Positions 11,985 through 25,757 of a DNA stretch of 64,000 nt are shown in pieces (the stretch's first letter is position 1; the number at the start of each line of letters is the position of its first letter). Source of the stretch: Bryoerythrophyllum caledonicum (taxonomy: Eukaryota > Streptophyta > Bryopsida > Pottiales > Pottiaceae); contig OZ020515.1 of the NCBI GenBank assembly GCA_963971425.1, positions 32,995,856 to 33,059,855 on the forward strand. The letters are read 5' to 3'. Both the position numbers and the translations under genes were made by a program. Below the pieces are notes generated by a model, which saw only the letters and a list, made by a program, of their open reading frames with translations, had not been told where the DNA came from and made no database searches.

Positions 11985-14491
11985 TGTAAGCCCAAAAATT
12001 CACCTCCTAAGAGAGTTATATTTTAAACCCACAAGGCCCTATGGTTACACAGTTTAAACCACACCATGGGCTTATCTGTACTTCTAATTTTACTGGATTT
12101 GGATCTTTGATATATATATATATATAAATCTAGAATTTATTAGTACTATTATTTTAACCCAATTAAATGGACTCGATTAACCTTTGAATTAAATACTTCA
12201 CTCTGGATAAATTAAATAGGCATAAGTATTTATTTAATTCTCTGTTATGTTATTATTTTTTTTATTATTTTTTTTAATTTTAATTTTTTTAATTGTTTTT
12301 TTAATTAATTCATTCATTTATTTTTTTCCGGTTCAGGTCAGTTGATCAGGCCTGATCCAGGTCCTGGTTTACGGCACAACTTCAGCAGCCCTTATCTTTT
12401 GATTCGTGACTTCGAATCCAAAAAATTTCCTCTTAAACTGACCAGCAGCTCATTTCCAACTTGAATAAACCACTTAGAACCAAGATCAACAGGCCGAGGA
12501 CATAGAAACCACCATCACAAGCATTTCTCATGCACCCACGATCTCAACACATCATTATGATCCAAAAGACGAACTTATGCATACAAAATAGAATCAATGG
12601 GCTGTGAACCGGTTCAGTTCTGGTGGAAGCTATGTGGTCTAATACCTAAATCTGGTAAAAACTCACCAACGCTTCCGCACTATTTTAAGAATCCTGAAAT
12701 TAACAACGCAATTCAACGTCTATTTCTATGACATGCAAGTGAATGTTCACGTAGAGCTCAACGTCCAGGAAGCACTCCCTGAATATGTCGGCACTGCTGC
12801 CGATCTGCACGCTTGCTTCGACCGTCGACCTCCTAATCACAGCTCATCACAGCTAGACCAATCACCTCCACTAAGCATCAGGGGCTCTACATCAGCTTCC
12901 GCTCCTCTCGCGCACACTTCCTCACGCACTCAGGGCTCTCCGAAATCCACACTCAACAAATTCCGACCAGACTCATTTCTTCTGCTCTCCTCCGTTTCAA
13001 CACACATTCATTGCTGTGAGACTGCCTCACAACCCGCACCAACACTCCGCATTCCTCTCTCGCCACTTCCACCGCTCCAGAACCGACCTCCTCCTTACCC
13101 ACAGGCGCTCACCCCGAACACACCACCTGTGGTTAGAGGCGTTTACAAACGCCGACACTCGTTCGCACTCCACCACAGTTGTCTTTTGACTGCTGCAACA
13201 CAAACAACATAAACGCGCGCCCAACGTCTCTCCTCCGGCCGAGCACAAACCCTTACTCCTCTCGCCGAGACTCTTCCTTCACACGATCGCCACAATCGCA
13301 AGTACTCGCTCCGCCTGCACTCCCTGCGGCACCACTCGTGCACCGCTCGGCGTGTCTCTACACACCGTGATCCGAAAAAAACAGTCCCCCCATGCGCGCA
13401 CTCCAGCGCCTTCACGAACTCACAGACCCTGCGCACTTACTCCACACCACGTGCTCACACACACAGCGCTTCCCCCTCCGTTCACGTCTCACACAATCAC
13501 CACCTCTACCGCGGCACCAAACGTTGAATTCCCCTAGATTGCACGAGCTCCAACTCGCACCCCCTCGGCACAACTCGCGCACACCTAAAAAACAGCTCCC
13601 TCCCAAAAACAGAGAGTCTCCCAGCTCAGTCTTGCTCGAGATTCGGCCTAGCCATTTTAATTTCTTTCTTTTTTCTTTTCCCCGACAAGACTGGCTCTTT
13701 CTTTTTCTAGGGCAGCACACGATCTCTCACAGTAGTGCAAGATTGGTTGCTTACAGTCGGTTTTGAATTTTTTTAGTTTATCACGAGCATTCAACTCGCC
13801 GCTTTGCACCTGACAAGCCTCCCTAACATTAAATTCATGGTGGCTAGATTTGTCATGCGGCATGAGTATGGAGAAGTACCTCCAACTACTTTTCTTTTTC
13901 TTTTTCTTTTTCTTTTTCTTTTTCTTTAAAAACTAGTTACACTAGATCTAATACTATCTACTGATGATTTTCAATTTATTTATTAATTAAAAAACTAACC
14001 ACACAGCTGGATTTCTAGCACCCTAATTAGTCTATCTAAATTTTCTTAGCATTTTGGAAGTTTTCTAAGTATTTTTCCCAACCGGTCAACCCGTCAATCA
14101 ACTAGTCAAACCCTAGAATAAAACAACAATTCAACTCGGAAAATTCTAGAAATTTTACCACTACTTCAACCTGCTAGGAGGCACTCTTCCAAATTTTTCC
14201 ATATTTTTTGGCCCATTTCTCAAGTTTAGTCATTTTTCAAGGCCTTTCTTTTCATTTTTTATTTTGATTTTTCCTTCATGTCCATTCCACTTCCACTACG
14301 CTTTTCAACATATTAGTAGGGAGGAGGAAGAATAGGAAATTTAGTGTCACATCATGGCACTAGGCCTATTAATTAGGAATTTGACTCTAGTTAGTGGATT
14401 GTCCACCATTTTTACCTAAAATTCGGTTAATTCTATCCAAAAACTAGGAAAATGAAGAAAAACAGTGAGGGGCCCGTTTTGGCCACTCACA
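11985..14491 (-). repeat. Element B 3' LTR
   Basis: 2,507 bp, TG...CA bounded, >99% like the copy at 44204-46703. It has an AT-rich zone (12.1-12.33 kb), a C-rich zone with long spurious ORFs (12.73-13.6 kb), a CTTTTT polypyrimidine tract (13886-13927) and an AT-rich end. Differences from the partner include a length change in the TA run near 12115 and in the polypyrimidine tract. Adjacent internal DNA (14494-14510) reads TGGCAACCATCTGGG, similar to the sequence beside the LTR of fossil C. Confidence 0.9.
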
Positions 14492-15139
14492 CATGGCAAC
14501 CATCTGGGCCGACTTGTGAGAGGAGAGTGGACCTAGACCTCTTGCTCGTTACAACACACGGTCATGAGAACAAAAAACAAAAAATATAAAAGATGAAGAA
14601 AAATATTTTAAGGAAATTGGAAGAATAAAAACTAGGAAGTTAGAACTAAGTGATGGGAATGAGGAAAGGCTAAGAAATCAAAATGGAGAAGGGAGAAAAA
14701 ATGAGAGAAAAATAGATAATATGGAGACATCATTCGACTAGAAAGAATTGAAAAGTTAGCAGAATGGATGCCTGGCTTAATTTTGGAGTTAAACCCATTC
14801 GCCCTAGACGAACCCAGGTCGAATCTATAGCCAAAAAAGTATTCAAAACCGCCTTCCGCCTTCATCGGTGTGAACTTGGACTACAGAGATAGAAGTTCTA
14901 ATATTCTTGGAAGGTAAGGAAACCAACGAATCAAAATTAATTTCTAATAGGAAGGTGGGAGAAAAAGAAGACAAATGTCCCTAGTGTACGATGAGACTAC
15001 TAGGTTGGCCCACGATTAAAACATGACCAGCTGCAACTAGTGGTCAAGGTACTAGCTGAATCATAAATGTCATGTCTTCCCCGTTGTGAGGCCAATTGTC
15101 ACGAAGTGAGGTGGGCTACTGATAATGGAGCCAACTCCA
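14492..15139 (-). other. Element B untranslated 3' region
   Basis: Lies between the integrase end and the 3' LTR. No gene is seen. A clear purine tract directly adjoining the LTR on the minus strand was not found. Confidence 0.55.
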
Positions 15140-16330
15140 TTATGTTTGGTATTCCTTGCAACGACTCCCAACCGTGCGTCTTGGAAATGATTCTCCATTC
15201 AGGGTTTTGAGTTGGACCGAGTTGTTTGAAAATACCTTGATAACGAGATAGGGACCCAACCACAACGCATCAAACTTCCCAGGGAATTCTAGCTTTCTCG
15301 CATCTTGAAGCAAAACCAACATTCCTGGCAACAATGTCCGCTTCTTGTGGAGTTTATCAAACGCAATTTTTCGTCGCCTTTAGACAACCTCAATGTATTG
15401 TGCGCTTAGTCTACGATCCTCATCCAGTTTCTCCAACCGTTCCAATCGATGGATCAAGGACTGCTTGGTTGTCAATCGAGTATCCACTGCTATTCGAAAT
15501 GATGGCACTTCAAACTCTATGGGAAGTACTGCCTCTACACCATGGACTAATGAAAACGGAGTGGCTTGGGTGGTCACTTTGTACGTGGTTAGGTAAGCCT
15601 ACAACGCAGCGGGGAGTTTAACATCCCAATCTCTCTTTGAGTCTACGGCCGTTTTCCTGAGGATCGTGGCCAAGGTTTGATTGACCCTCTCAGTGTGCCC
15701 GTTTGTCTGAGGGTGATAGGGTGTGGTTTTACGGTGGTCAATTTGGAACCGATCGGTCAAATCTTCAATCACCTCATTGAGGAAATGTTTTCCCCGATCA
15801 CTAATGAGGATTTTAGGGCATCCAAGCCGTGTTATCACTTGCTCGATCAAAAATGTAGTAGCACTCTTGGCATCATTTGTTTTCACCACCTTGGCTTCTG
15901 CCCATTTGGTGAGATATTCTGTCGCCACCACTATGTGTTTCATCCCTCTACTCGAATGAGGATGAATTTCTCCGATGTAATCTACTCCCTACTTTTCGAA
16001 TGGGACAAGGGGAAGAGAGACATGAAGTGGTGGCTCCATGCGTAGATCATTTCTAGCATAACGTTGACAAGCATTGCAACGTTGAGTGTAATCGTGGGCA
16101 TCCCGAAACATGGAAGGCCAATAGTAACCAGCGCGTAAGGCCTTCTGGCCTGTTAAGGTACCAAAAAAATGCCCCCCGCATGCACTATCATGGCAAGAAG
16201 CCAGAATAGTTGGAATCTCAGTGGCTTCTACACACCTCCGTAAAATGCCATCAATACCTCGGCGGTAGAGACGGCCACCCACGAGAGCGATATGGCGGCT
16301 ATTAATGCGCACCTTCCGACGATCATTTTT
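15140..16330 (-). pseudogene. Element B integrase part
   Basis: Minus strand. An HHCC zinc-binding segment (CHDSACGGHFFGTLTGQKALR, then CNACQRYAR) is followed by an integrase core (YLTKWAEAKVVKTNDA, ISDRGKHFLNEV, YHPQTNGHTERVNQTL). It ends with a C-terminal region (MLVLLQDARKLEFPGKFDALWLGPYLV) typical of Ty3/gypsy. No chromodomain. The frame is broken; treated as fossil. Confidence 0.85.
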
Positions 16331-17725
16331 GCTTAAGTTGTCTGACATTTGTTGGATTTTGAGGAACTCCACAATGTTTTGGTACCAAATAGGAGAAGAA
16401 GAGACCAAGAAGAGGTTCTCATCTATCAAGCTGCCATCGATGGGTGTGGTATTTGGATCTCTCGATAGTCTGGATAGGTGATCTGCCCGCAAGTGCTTCC
16501 TACCCGGTTTGTATTGCACCGTATAATCAAACTCCTCCAAGAGTAGTACCCATTGAGCAATCCTACCGCTAAAGTCGGCTTTGTTGACCAAGTATTTGAT
16601 GGCCATGTGGTCTACGAAGAAGACCACACGATTTAGTAATAGACAGTGGTGAAATTTCTTCAAAGAGAACACGATGGCCAGACATTCCCGTTCCGTGGTA
16701 GAGTAATTCTTCTTTGTCGGGTTTAATTGGCGACTAGCAAAGGCCACGGGGTACTCCTTCTCCTTCTCACCAATTGGTTGGCATAATGCACTTTCTACCG
16801 CTATAGAAGAGACATCACAATAAACATGGAACGGCAAGTTCCAATTTGGAGGTTTTAACACCGGAAAGGTGCTAAGCTTGGTCTTAAGGGTATCAAATGC
16901 CCCTTGGCACTCTGGAGTCCATTCAAACTTCACGGCCTTCTGTTGCAACGGATTAATAGATAACGAAGTTGTCGCATAATCAGGAATTAATTCCCAATAC
17001 CATCCCATGTGACCAAGAATCCTTTGGACTCCTTTAACATCTGTGGGTGGAGGCAATTCTGCTATTACCTTGACCTTCTCTGGATCTGGTTCTCTACCAT
17101 CCTTGGAGACCACATAATCCAATAAGACACCTCTTTGAACGGCTAAAAAGATCTTGTCTGGATTAAGGGCGATGCCTGTCCTTCTACACCGCTCGAAGCT
17201 TTCTTGAACACATGCCAAATGTTCCTCAATTGATGATTGAGTATTGTATTCATCTATAAACACTGTCATAGATGTGTGTAAGAGATCAGAAAAAGCATGG
17301 GTCATAGCCCTCTCGAAGGCGGATGGTGCATTGCACAATCCAAATGGCATGACTACATAGATAAAGGTGCCCCACGGAGTGGTAAAGGCCGTTTTGTGGT
17401 AGTCATCGGGGTGTATAGAAATCTGGTTATACCTAGAATAACCATCCATGAAGGTGTAAAGTTCATGACCAGCCACTTCTTCCAAAATGGTGTTAATGAA
17501 AGGAAGATGAAAGTGGTCCTTTTGTGTGGCTTGGTTAAGTTTGCGAGAGTCTATACAAACTCTCAACTTCCCATTTTTCTTCTTGATTATCACCATAGGA
17601 GAAACCCAATCGGTAATCTCTACTGGGCGGATAAATCCAGCCTGAAGGAGTTTCTCCAACTCCGCCTTAACTATAAATTGGAGTTGTGGATTCATTCGTC
17701 GCTCATTTTGGCGAATGGCCATTGA
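16331..17725 (-). pseudogene. Element B reverse transcriptase and RNase H part
   Basis: Reverse transcriptase with WVSPMVIIKKKNGKLRVC, YTFMDGYSRYNQISI, VMPFGLCNAPSAFERAM and SMTVFIDEY, followed by a Ty3-type RNase H (FHVYCDVSSIAVESALCQ, STTERECLAIVFSLKKF, FVDHMAIKYLVNKADFSG). The FMDGYSGYNQ-type motif groups it with the Tat/Athila side of plant Ty3/gypsy. Closely related to the RT of fossil C at 61.3-63.8 kb. Confidence 0.9.
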
Positions 17726-17917
17726 GCCTGGAATTAAAGGAATCTAATGTTGCACCACTTCTGGGGGGATGCCCTTGAGTTCCCTATAAGACCAAGCGAA
17801 CACATCGCGATACTCCATGACTAGGGCTCTACAGGGCTCTAATTCTTCCTTTATAAGTTGGCTCCCAACTTTTATCATTCGCGGTTCTTCTTCCTCAAAC
17901 GATACATCTATCTCTTG

Positions 17918-19126
17918 CTAGTCCCTTGGACTCGCATGTGGTTGTTCCGTTGGCCCCTTGTACCAATCATTGGGAATTGGTGGATAGATAGGTAGATCAC
18001 TTCCCACCTGTATTCCTGATGAAGTGGATTTGAAATGCAACGGAGAAATGAGGACCTCTTCATCCAAGATAGGATCTACTTTAGACAATTGTGTGCCATC
18101 TAAGGTGACACCACGAATATCTTCGTAGTGAAGGTCATCTACAAGAATGGCTAAGTCGATGTCCTTGAGAGGATCACCACTAACTTCTTCCATGAAAAAC
18201 GTGTCCATGGATTGCTCAGACTCAGTGTGCGGGTGCTCAGCCAACCAAGTAGAGAATTCCCCATCATCCTTACATTCGTATAGACTAGGCCCTAAGCAAT
18301 TCAATGAGGAAGGAATGGTGGTTTTTGTTACATTTGGAATCGCGAACTTGACCCCTTTGATTGTCTTTCTAGCTCATCGTGGCACGTGGTCTTCACCCTC
18401 TGAAGATGAGCTAGAAGATCCTAAGGTCTTGGGGAAACTAGGTTGAATATAAACCTTGGTTAGATTCGACCCCATACCATAAGTGATGTGAGGTTTTTCA
18501 CCACTCCAATCTACCTTAGCATTGGCTGCCCTTAACCACGGTCTTCCTAGAAGCAAGGGAAAGGGATTTTTGTTTGAGTGCATTCGAAGCACTTGGAAGG
18601 TGATTGTGTAGTCCTCCCCTACTGTGTTCATCTTGCACCTAGAAATTTGGCCTATTGGTGCTTCCGGAATGTGGTTGGCCATGTTGATCACATAAGGTGA
18701 GGGCTCCGTAATCTCTAGCCCTAATTGCTCCATGGTGCAAAGGGGCATGATGTTTACACCACTACCACCATCCACCAACACTTTAGGCAACACCTTATCC
18801 ACTATAGTGGCTTCAATTTCTACCGCACGAATCTCAAATGCTTTCTTAGAAGGCTTCCGAGAAGAGCTCACTCTAGCAGCTAGATTGGCCTTGACCTTCA
18901 CCTTCTTGGCTAGTGGAATCTTCTTCTTCAATTCCTTTCGTATCGAGGGGGCCAACAAGATAAGCTGGGCAATGGTAATGTTGGCGTTCAACCTATTCAA
19001 GTCCTCCCAAAGATCATATGGTCTAAACGTGGAGGTGGATGAAGGATTTTTAATTCCCAATTCTTGAATGGGAATTATTGGACCCTCCCAGGTTGACTCA
19101 GGTGTGGGGATTCTGGGGTTCTTCAC
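17918..19126 (-). pseudogene. Element B protease part and linker to RT
   Basis: Minus strand. KVLVDGGSGVNIMPLCTMEQLGL with FPLLLGRPWLRAANAKVDW is the retropepsin-like region, homologous position by position to the protease of fossil C (63.3-63.6 kb). The acidic linker that follows also has its counterpart there. Broken; fossil. Confidence 0.8.
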
Positions 19127-21110
19127 CTCCTTCAGAAGAGGTGGAATCCAACATCAACGGATTCACTGGGGGCACCTTTTGGTTGGCCTTCCTTGTGGAC
19201 TTCAAGGCTTCATGAACTACATCATTGAGTTTTGATAGGTGTGGTGAATCCTCAAAGCTACCCTCTGATTTCGGAGCTACGAACGGTTGGTTGGCCCTTT
19301 GAGCTCGTGTCATCACCGCATTAGGGGGAAGTGAAAGGTGAGCCACTTGATGTGGAATGACAAGTTCATGCGATACGAATTGAGATTGGGAAGAAATAGA
19401 ACTTTGGGGAGCTCCTTGAGACCCAAGTTCTGTCAACGTGACCGTGGTAGAGGGAGAAGAAGAAGGAAATGCAAATCGAACATCTTGGTTAGATGCTTGA
19501 TTTTGGCCGAAGGGCACAAAACCTTGTTGGATTTGTAAGCCTTGAGGGGGTTGGTGGTTTTGTCGATGATTATCATAATCATAGTACATGTTGGGAGGAT
19601 GAAGGTTATTGTCATTTGAAGGGTTTTGAGCCCCTTTCTGGTTATCCATGGCTTGTTGGGCAAAATTTCCTCTCAATGGCCGCATAGGAATGACTTTGTC
19701 CTTCTCCCTACATCTTATTGTGGGATGATTACCACCGCAATTCCCACACACTACCCCATTCTCCAACCAACAACTCCCAGGTGGGTGTCTTCTCCTACAA
19801 GATTGGCAGATCTCCCAACGAGGTTGGCGCCTCGGACCTTGACCACGGTTGAGTTGTTGGTTCTAGTGTGGGGGTTAATAGACGTTTGGTTGATGTGGAA
19901 AGATGGTACAGAACTGCATGGTATGGCCATTCTCGCCGCATGAAGTGCACTTCATACCAGAAGAATGTCTTCCCGATTCTATCTGAGGAGGTGGGGCATT
20001 AGAGTTTTGGTTCCTGAGTAGAAGAACCATCTGATTTGTCATCGCCCTCAATTGTTGTTGGAGTTGCTCTTGGAACCCTTGCTGAGCGTCGTGGACTCCC
20101 TTCTTCATCTCGTGACGCCAATTGGATTCATAGGTAAGAGCCGGTAAAGGAACGGGGGGCCTGACACTAAGAGGAATGGTATTCACCACATTTGGTGAAT
20201 AAATTGTTGGGCTAGGTTGAGGTTCAACTAAGCTTGACTTTCACGGGCATGGATGGGAATAAAGCTAGGAATGCTCTCATTCTCCTTCCTCCATAACTTT
20301 TCGTGTTCTAGTGCCACCGCTGCCACAGTCCTAGCTGCCTCTTTAGCTTCCTCTAAGGTTGTAGGTCTTGTCTCAAGAATTTCCCGTACCATTTTCTCTA
20401 GATAAAACCCCTGTAGGAAGAAGTGTCTCAAAGTATCATCTGTGAGCAAATTACCCACGAAAATGGGTGACAACTTGCTCAAATCTACGAATGTAGGATA
20501 AAATATCTTCATCCTTCCCTTGCCTAAAGCTTGCCAACGCGGTCAAGGCTGCACTTTGGCCTACTTCGGGCCTATATTGTTCTAGGAATGCCCTCATGAA
20601 GCCATCCCAATCACGAAAGGTGGATGCTGCATGATTGCGGTACCATTAATAAGCCGATTCCTTGAGTGTGGTTGGAGACCACACCAAGTAGTAACGGTTA
20701 TCAGTTATCAAACAAATAGTCAATAACTCTATAAATCGCTCCACATGCATTGAGGAATCCTCATCCCTAGTTCCTTTGAAACTAGGAAGATTTGGGGGCA
20801 TAGGGGCAGCTTGAAGCCCCTCAGGAACTACAACAGGCAAATCCCTTGGTTGAACCAAGGGGTTTAGAGGTGGATTGACAATTGGATCTTCCATGACAAC
20901 AAGACTAAGCGGAGGAGAAGAGTAAGAACAGGAAGAAGACTTAAAGCTCGATTCCTCAACGTTCCTAAGGTTTTGAGAGCTTCCCAAATCGGTTCTTGAA
21001 CTAGGACTCCCTTCTAATGTCTCAGGGTTGGGAAATGAAGTTGGAGTAGTGGAGATCATAGGAAGGGAAAGCGATCTATAATATCTTTCAGATTGAGTCA
21101 CAGGGCTCAT
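19098..21110 (-). pseudogene. Element B gag part
   Basis: Minus strand. Starts with a Ser/Pro-rich N-terminus (LPSFKGTRDEDSSMHVERFIEL, a Ty3/gypsy gag signature), continues through a helical capsid part (LRHFFLQGFYLEKMVREIL) and has two zinc-knuckle-like segments (CTSCGENGHTMQFC; CGNCGGNHPTIRC). Broken in several places; fossil. Confidence 0.85.
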
Positions 21111-24100
21111 CTAACAATTAAGTTACCGTTCTTAGTTTTCTAGACCTATGTGAAGACATTCGTGGAAACAAATAATTGACTTAAAATAATCTCGAGTTTC
21201 TCCCAGACTCCCCCATGCTGGGAAGTAAACAAAACAGAAGGTTACATGTAGGGCTAACCTTCGGACGAGGTATACCCACTATGCCCCATACGATACAGAC
21301 TCTTAGTTGGGCTGACCACCTACTTGGAGGTTTCTCTTTGGTATCAAGGTATCCCCAATTTCTCTCCAAGGGATGGCATCACCAACTTAAGAGAAACGAC
21401 ACCGACATGTACAAAATCCTTCATTGGTTCATCATGACTCATTCATTAAGAAGGGGAGAACGTACCTGGCTGCAAGTCCACCTTTCATGTTCGATCCCTA
21501 ACCGAATCTATGTGTCTAGTATAAGGTTTGGTGTAGTGAGGAAGGTTTGTATACTTACCTTATGCCGTGCTCCTTCCTCACGACCCCTTCAACATGCATA
21601 CCATTCCATATATGCAACATTCATTCCATTCAACATACAAACAATTAATAACACATAAGTTGCCCTTACCTCGGTGGTGGATCAAGTTTTGGGGGGGAAG
21701 GAAAGGGCGCCCTTGTCCCATACCCTGGCTCATGCACCTTTCCTCTTTGGCTTAGAAGCTCACTGATTACTTTTCAAGCAATCGTGGGAGGGCCTCAACC
21801 TTTCACCCCTAAGTCCCCTTACTTAACCAAAGCACAAAAGTTAGAAGGTGATCCACCTAACACAATGTGCTTGTGTTAGGAGGTCGGGAATTCCACACAC
21901 CCTTCTAACTCCCCACCTCCATTACAACTTGAACAAAATACCTCATACAAGAACACATGCACAAAAGTATGTTCAGCAACTTACCTCAAGCAATAGCGCA
22001 CTCCACTTCCAACTATGTGACAAAACACCATTCAAATCACATTTTCAGGTCAGAAATAGACCATTCAGAACCCTAGAAACCCTGAATTCAGCAATCCAGC
22101 ACAAGACAAACACCTTATGTGAGCCAAATAAACCGCTCCCTAATGGGTGGCTTATCTTGAACACAAGACCCTAATGCGAGATACAGTTCCTTGTGCAAAC
22201 ATCATTCAAATCATTCGTACATATCCCATACAAGCATGGTGATCCATATTGTGGTTGCTTTGGGCTCTTCGTTGCTGATTAGTGATGTGGTGACCGAATC
22301 CAACCTTAAATTGGACCCAACCTTTAAACAAGCATAAGTTTTGCCCTAGGACTCCGTTTTCAACATTTAAAAGCTTGTATGGGTTCAACTCAGCCTTACA
22401 AACTTGATTGGACCCTCAATGACCAATTCCAGGCTTAGGTGTGACCCTGGCAGCAGCGACAGCAGACAGGCCTTTTGTTTTAATCCAGAATTTATATTCC
22501 TATTATCTCGTTGGTTATTACTCCGTTTTTTATGTTTGTTTCTTGTATCCTTATTGTTTTTTTGTGCTTAACGCAATGGCAACATTCAATTACCTATCCA
22601 ACTTAACCTTGGACTCACAGCCCAGCAATCAGTAGTGCAAGACTCAACTTTTACATTTATTCAAAACCATGTACCATACATCACATGCATATCACATACG
22701 TTCACACAAGGAGCCCTACTCAAACATCATGCCATACAAGTAACCCCAGCTGCATTTACCTACTATTTTATATTAAAATTGGTTGTTTTGTTAGCTTGAT
22801 GGGGAAAACCCTAATTCTATTGAAAATTGGGCAGCGCTTCCGCCCAATTGTTGCAACTAGACAATTTTAGGGTTCCTTCTCCACATACAATCAAGAGGAT
22901 GATGAATCGAATTGGGAGAGGAAAGAGACTCCCTGATCCTTCCAATTCACCCTCTATCTTTGTCCGTGCTCGTTCTTGGCTGTTGCTCGTGATCTACTTC
23001 GTGCGGTTTGTGTCTTCCTCCTCTCCATGTTGATCGTCTCCCTCTTCGTCTTGTGTTGTTCCTGATCCTCTTCGTGCTGATCGTCTCCTTCTTTGTCTTG
23101 TGCTGTTCGTGATCCTCTTCGTGTTGATCGTCTCCCTCTTCGTCTTGTGCTGTTCGTGATCCTCTTCATGTTGATCGTCTCCCTCTTCGTCTTGTGCTGT
23201 TCGTATCTTCCTCCTCTTGCGTTGTTCGTGATCCTCTACATGTTGATCGTCTCCCTCTTCGTCTTGTGTTGTTCGTGTCTTCTTCGTATTGTGCTCTTCG
23301 TGTCTTCTTCGTGCTGATTGTCTCCCTCTTCGTCTTGTGCTGTTCGTGTCTTCCTCGTTGTGCTGTTCGTGTCTCCTTCGTGCTCATCGTCTCCCTCTTT
23401 GTATTCGCTACTGTCTACCTAAATAAAATTCTATTCAATGGCCGGGGCTTCCGGCTCCTCACCAGTCCACGATCCTACATTCTCCCACTCCTCTCTTACA
23501 CATTCCTCCAGTACACACACGAATAATGAGAGAGTCTCCAAGGGGGTAACCCCCAAGCTCCTTTGCTTCCCTTGCGTTCCTAAGGTGGTTCTCTGCCGCC
23601 TTTGCCTTCTTCCATTAATGACCTTCTTTAATACAAAAACCCATTAACCTGTGACTATTTAACTCCGTGCCACCCTTGCATTAACAAAAGTGGGTGTCCC
23701 ACTAACCAAGGAATATCTAAATCTCGTACTTTAACTTATGCCACATGGTGTGTGTATGATCACCAATAAGTGAGCTTTTAAGCTAATTTCAAGGATGCTA
23801 AATCTAACTACTCTACCTAAATTGAATTTCCCTTGCTTGGGGTTAGGACTAATTTACCGAGTGATGGTGAGGGTTTTTTTTTCCCACTTCTTTTGGACCC
23901 TTTTTACTTATTTTTTTATGGCTTTCTAGGCCTCATTCTTTTTTCTTTCCCCTCCCATCATTCTTCTTCTTCTCCTAATTTTTTCCCATGATTTCCTCAC
24001 CGTGGCCAATTGCGGTCTCCGACTCGGTAGGAGGTAAATTCTTCTCCACCACTTCCAATGTTAATTCTTTTCTATTGTTTTTTGTCTTTTCTAACCTTCT

Positions 24101-24336
24101 CATTATTTTTTCCTTTTTATTTATTTTTTGGTTAACTTCATAAAATCCTTGATTGCCACAATGTGGCTTCTATTTTAAGAATTAGCGCATAGAAAGGCTA
24201 TTTAGCCCTCTTGATAAAAAAACCATGAACTAACCAATGGGATAACCCATTTCTACTACTTGTTAACCTTCATGGACATGATGGGTGGTCCATTCGACAT
24301 CGTGGGCCATTTTTGCGGCTCACACCTTCCAAGCAA
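21111..24336 (-). other. Element B untranslated leader (gag-proximal part)
   Basis: About 3.2 kb between gag and the inserted giant transposon; its last bases continue at 44179 beyond the guest. No gene is supported. It contains a ~47-bp minisatellite (separate entry) and AT-rich stretches. Very long leaders are common in large plant Ty3/gypsy elements. Confidence 0.6.
23010..23400. repeat. ~47-bp minisatellite in element B leader
   Basis: About eight units combining GTTGATCGTCTCCCTCTTCG and TCTTGTGCTGTTCGTGATCC. Two perfect-length 47-bp units stand at 23106-23199 and later units vary in length. Spurious ORFs on both strands arise from it. Confidence 0.85.
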
Positions 24337-24345
24337 CAAACCAAA
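24337..24345. repeat. Candidate 9-bp target duplication, left
   Basis: CAAACCAAA here and CAAACAAAA at 44170-44178 flank the giant transposon and agree at 8 of 9 positions. A 9-bp duplication fits MULE-like integration. The sequence is A-rich, so chance similarity cannot be excluded. Confidence 0.6.
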
Positions 24346-24374
24346 AACACCATATTCGTTATATTGGGAAATTT
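24346..24374 (+). repeat. Left terminal inverted repeat of giant transposon
   Basis: 29 bp beginning AACACCATATTCGTTATATT. The reverse complement of 44141-44169 matches at all but positions 7 and 25. Confidence 0.9.
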
Positions 24375-25757
24375 CCATGACTATGGAGAAATATGGTTGT
24401 TGAAGTATCAATAAATATAGACATTTGTAGTGCAAAGCATAAAAACAATGTATCAAGAATACTGTATTTTTTACCATGGATGGACCAAAATAGCTTATCA
24501 TCCAAAAAAGTGGTAACGATAAAGGAAGCATATACTATTAATCCAAACTTTATTCAAAACTCCATGAAAAAAAGTCACACACAACACTCATTTACCTCGA
24601 CGCAAATCACAATCGCCCTATTACTAATCAAACATTCTAGGGAGTCCCTCCATAAGCCTCTATACGCGTCTTCAGAAAAGCCCTCTGACGTTGCCGAGTC
24701 CATGTTGCGCCATTCTCTTGCATTAATGGACTATCAAGAAGACGCTGCAAACCCCGCCTTCGCACCTCGTCCGTGTTTGATTTGGGCAGCGAGTGACGGC
24801 GGGTGGGAGCGGAAGGAGAGCATGTGATTCCAGCAGCATTTCTTGAGAGAATACGGGGGCGAAGACATTTACCAGATGGTTCCTGCACAACAGGCGCCAC
24901 AAACAATCCAAACAAATATACTTTAGGTCGAATACACCTACACGACAACACAAAAAAACTGTATCATCAAGATCCATCCTAGTGCACTTTAGCTCAAATG
25001 GAGCTAAAATGCAGAAGGTGAAATTCACAGAGCACATTTAATATCCAATGCACAAAAACAAGCTCAAATAAAGCAAAACTACAAGAGTGCAAGGTACGTC
25101 AAGAACAAACCAAGACTCTCTAGGCAAGAACGACTCAATAGTGCAATAACTTGGAGGTCAGCATAACACGCACCGTGAGCGAGTGTTGGTGAGTGGCATC
25201 CCTTAAACCGTCATAGAGAATACGCTTTGCCGGAATACAATTATCCAAGTTTAGGCACGGAGACCCCGGAACTCAACGAGGCCACTGCGGCGAAGGTGAA
25301 TTGTTCCTTTCATGAATTGGCTCCCGCGCAATAGGGCTTTCAACAACTCCGTCGTCCACTGCCATGGTCGAATAATCCATGGTTGATTGCGCGGTTGCAG
25401 CAGAGTGCAACAAAAGCCCTTTACTCCGAAGGGAAAGGGCGAACTCATGTGGGCCCAACAAGGAATCCACGGACGCCCGACAATCACAGCCCTGTAGAAA
25501 TTTCAACAAAAGTGACACTCACATACCTCAGAACAATAGATAAAATTCCAAACATTAAAAAAAGGACGACATTTCACCAGCAGTAGGTATCCAATCCGCA
25601 CAATAAATTCGGTGGAGAAACATCACCATTTGTATTATCAAAAAATATATACAAAACACGGCCCAACAAAATTTACAAAATGGAGCTGCAGTCAAACGAA
25701 ACACTTTAGCTCCATTCGACCTAAAGTGTATTAAGGATCTATGCGCTTCCAACCACA
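24375..25757. other. Left subterminal region of giant transposon
   Basis: Contains two outer-type motif copies (about 24985-25011 and 25702-25728; the second lies just downstream of the stop codon of the minus-strand gene). Minus-strand open stretches at 24637-25037 and 25251-25518 have no recognised motif. The latter includes MDYSTMAVDDGVVESP and could be an additional exon, but no splice path was established. Otherwise untranslated. Confidence 0.5.

Noticed and set aside
11985-14491. Genes in the C-rich zone (12733-13766, both strands; repeated at 44947-45980)
   Set aside because: They lie in LTRs, overlap on both strands, lack motifs and are compositional artefacts.
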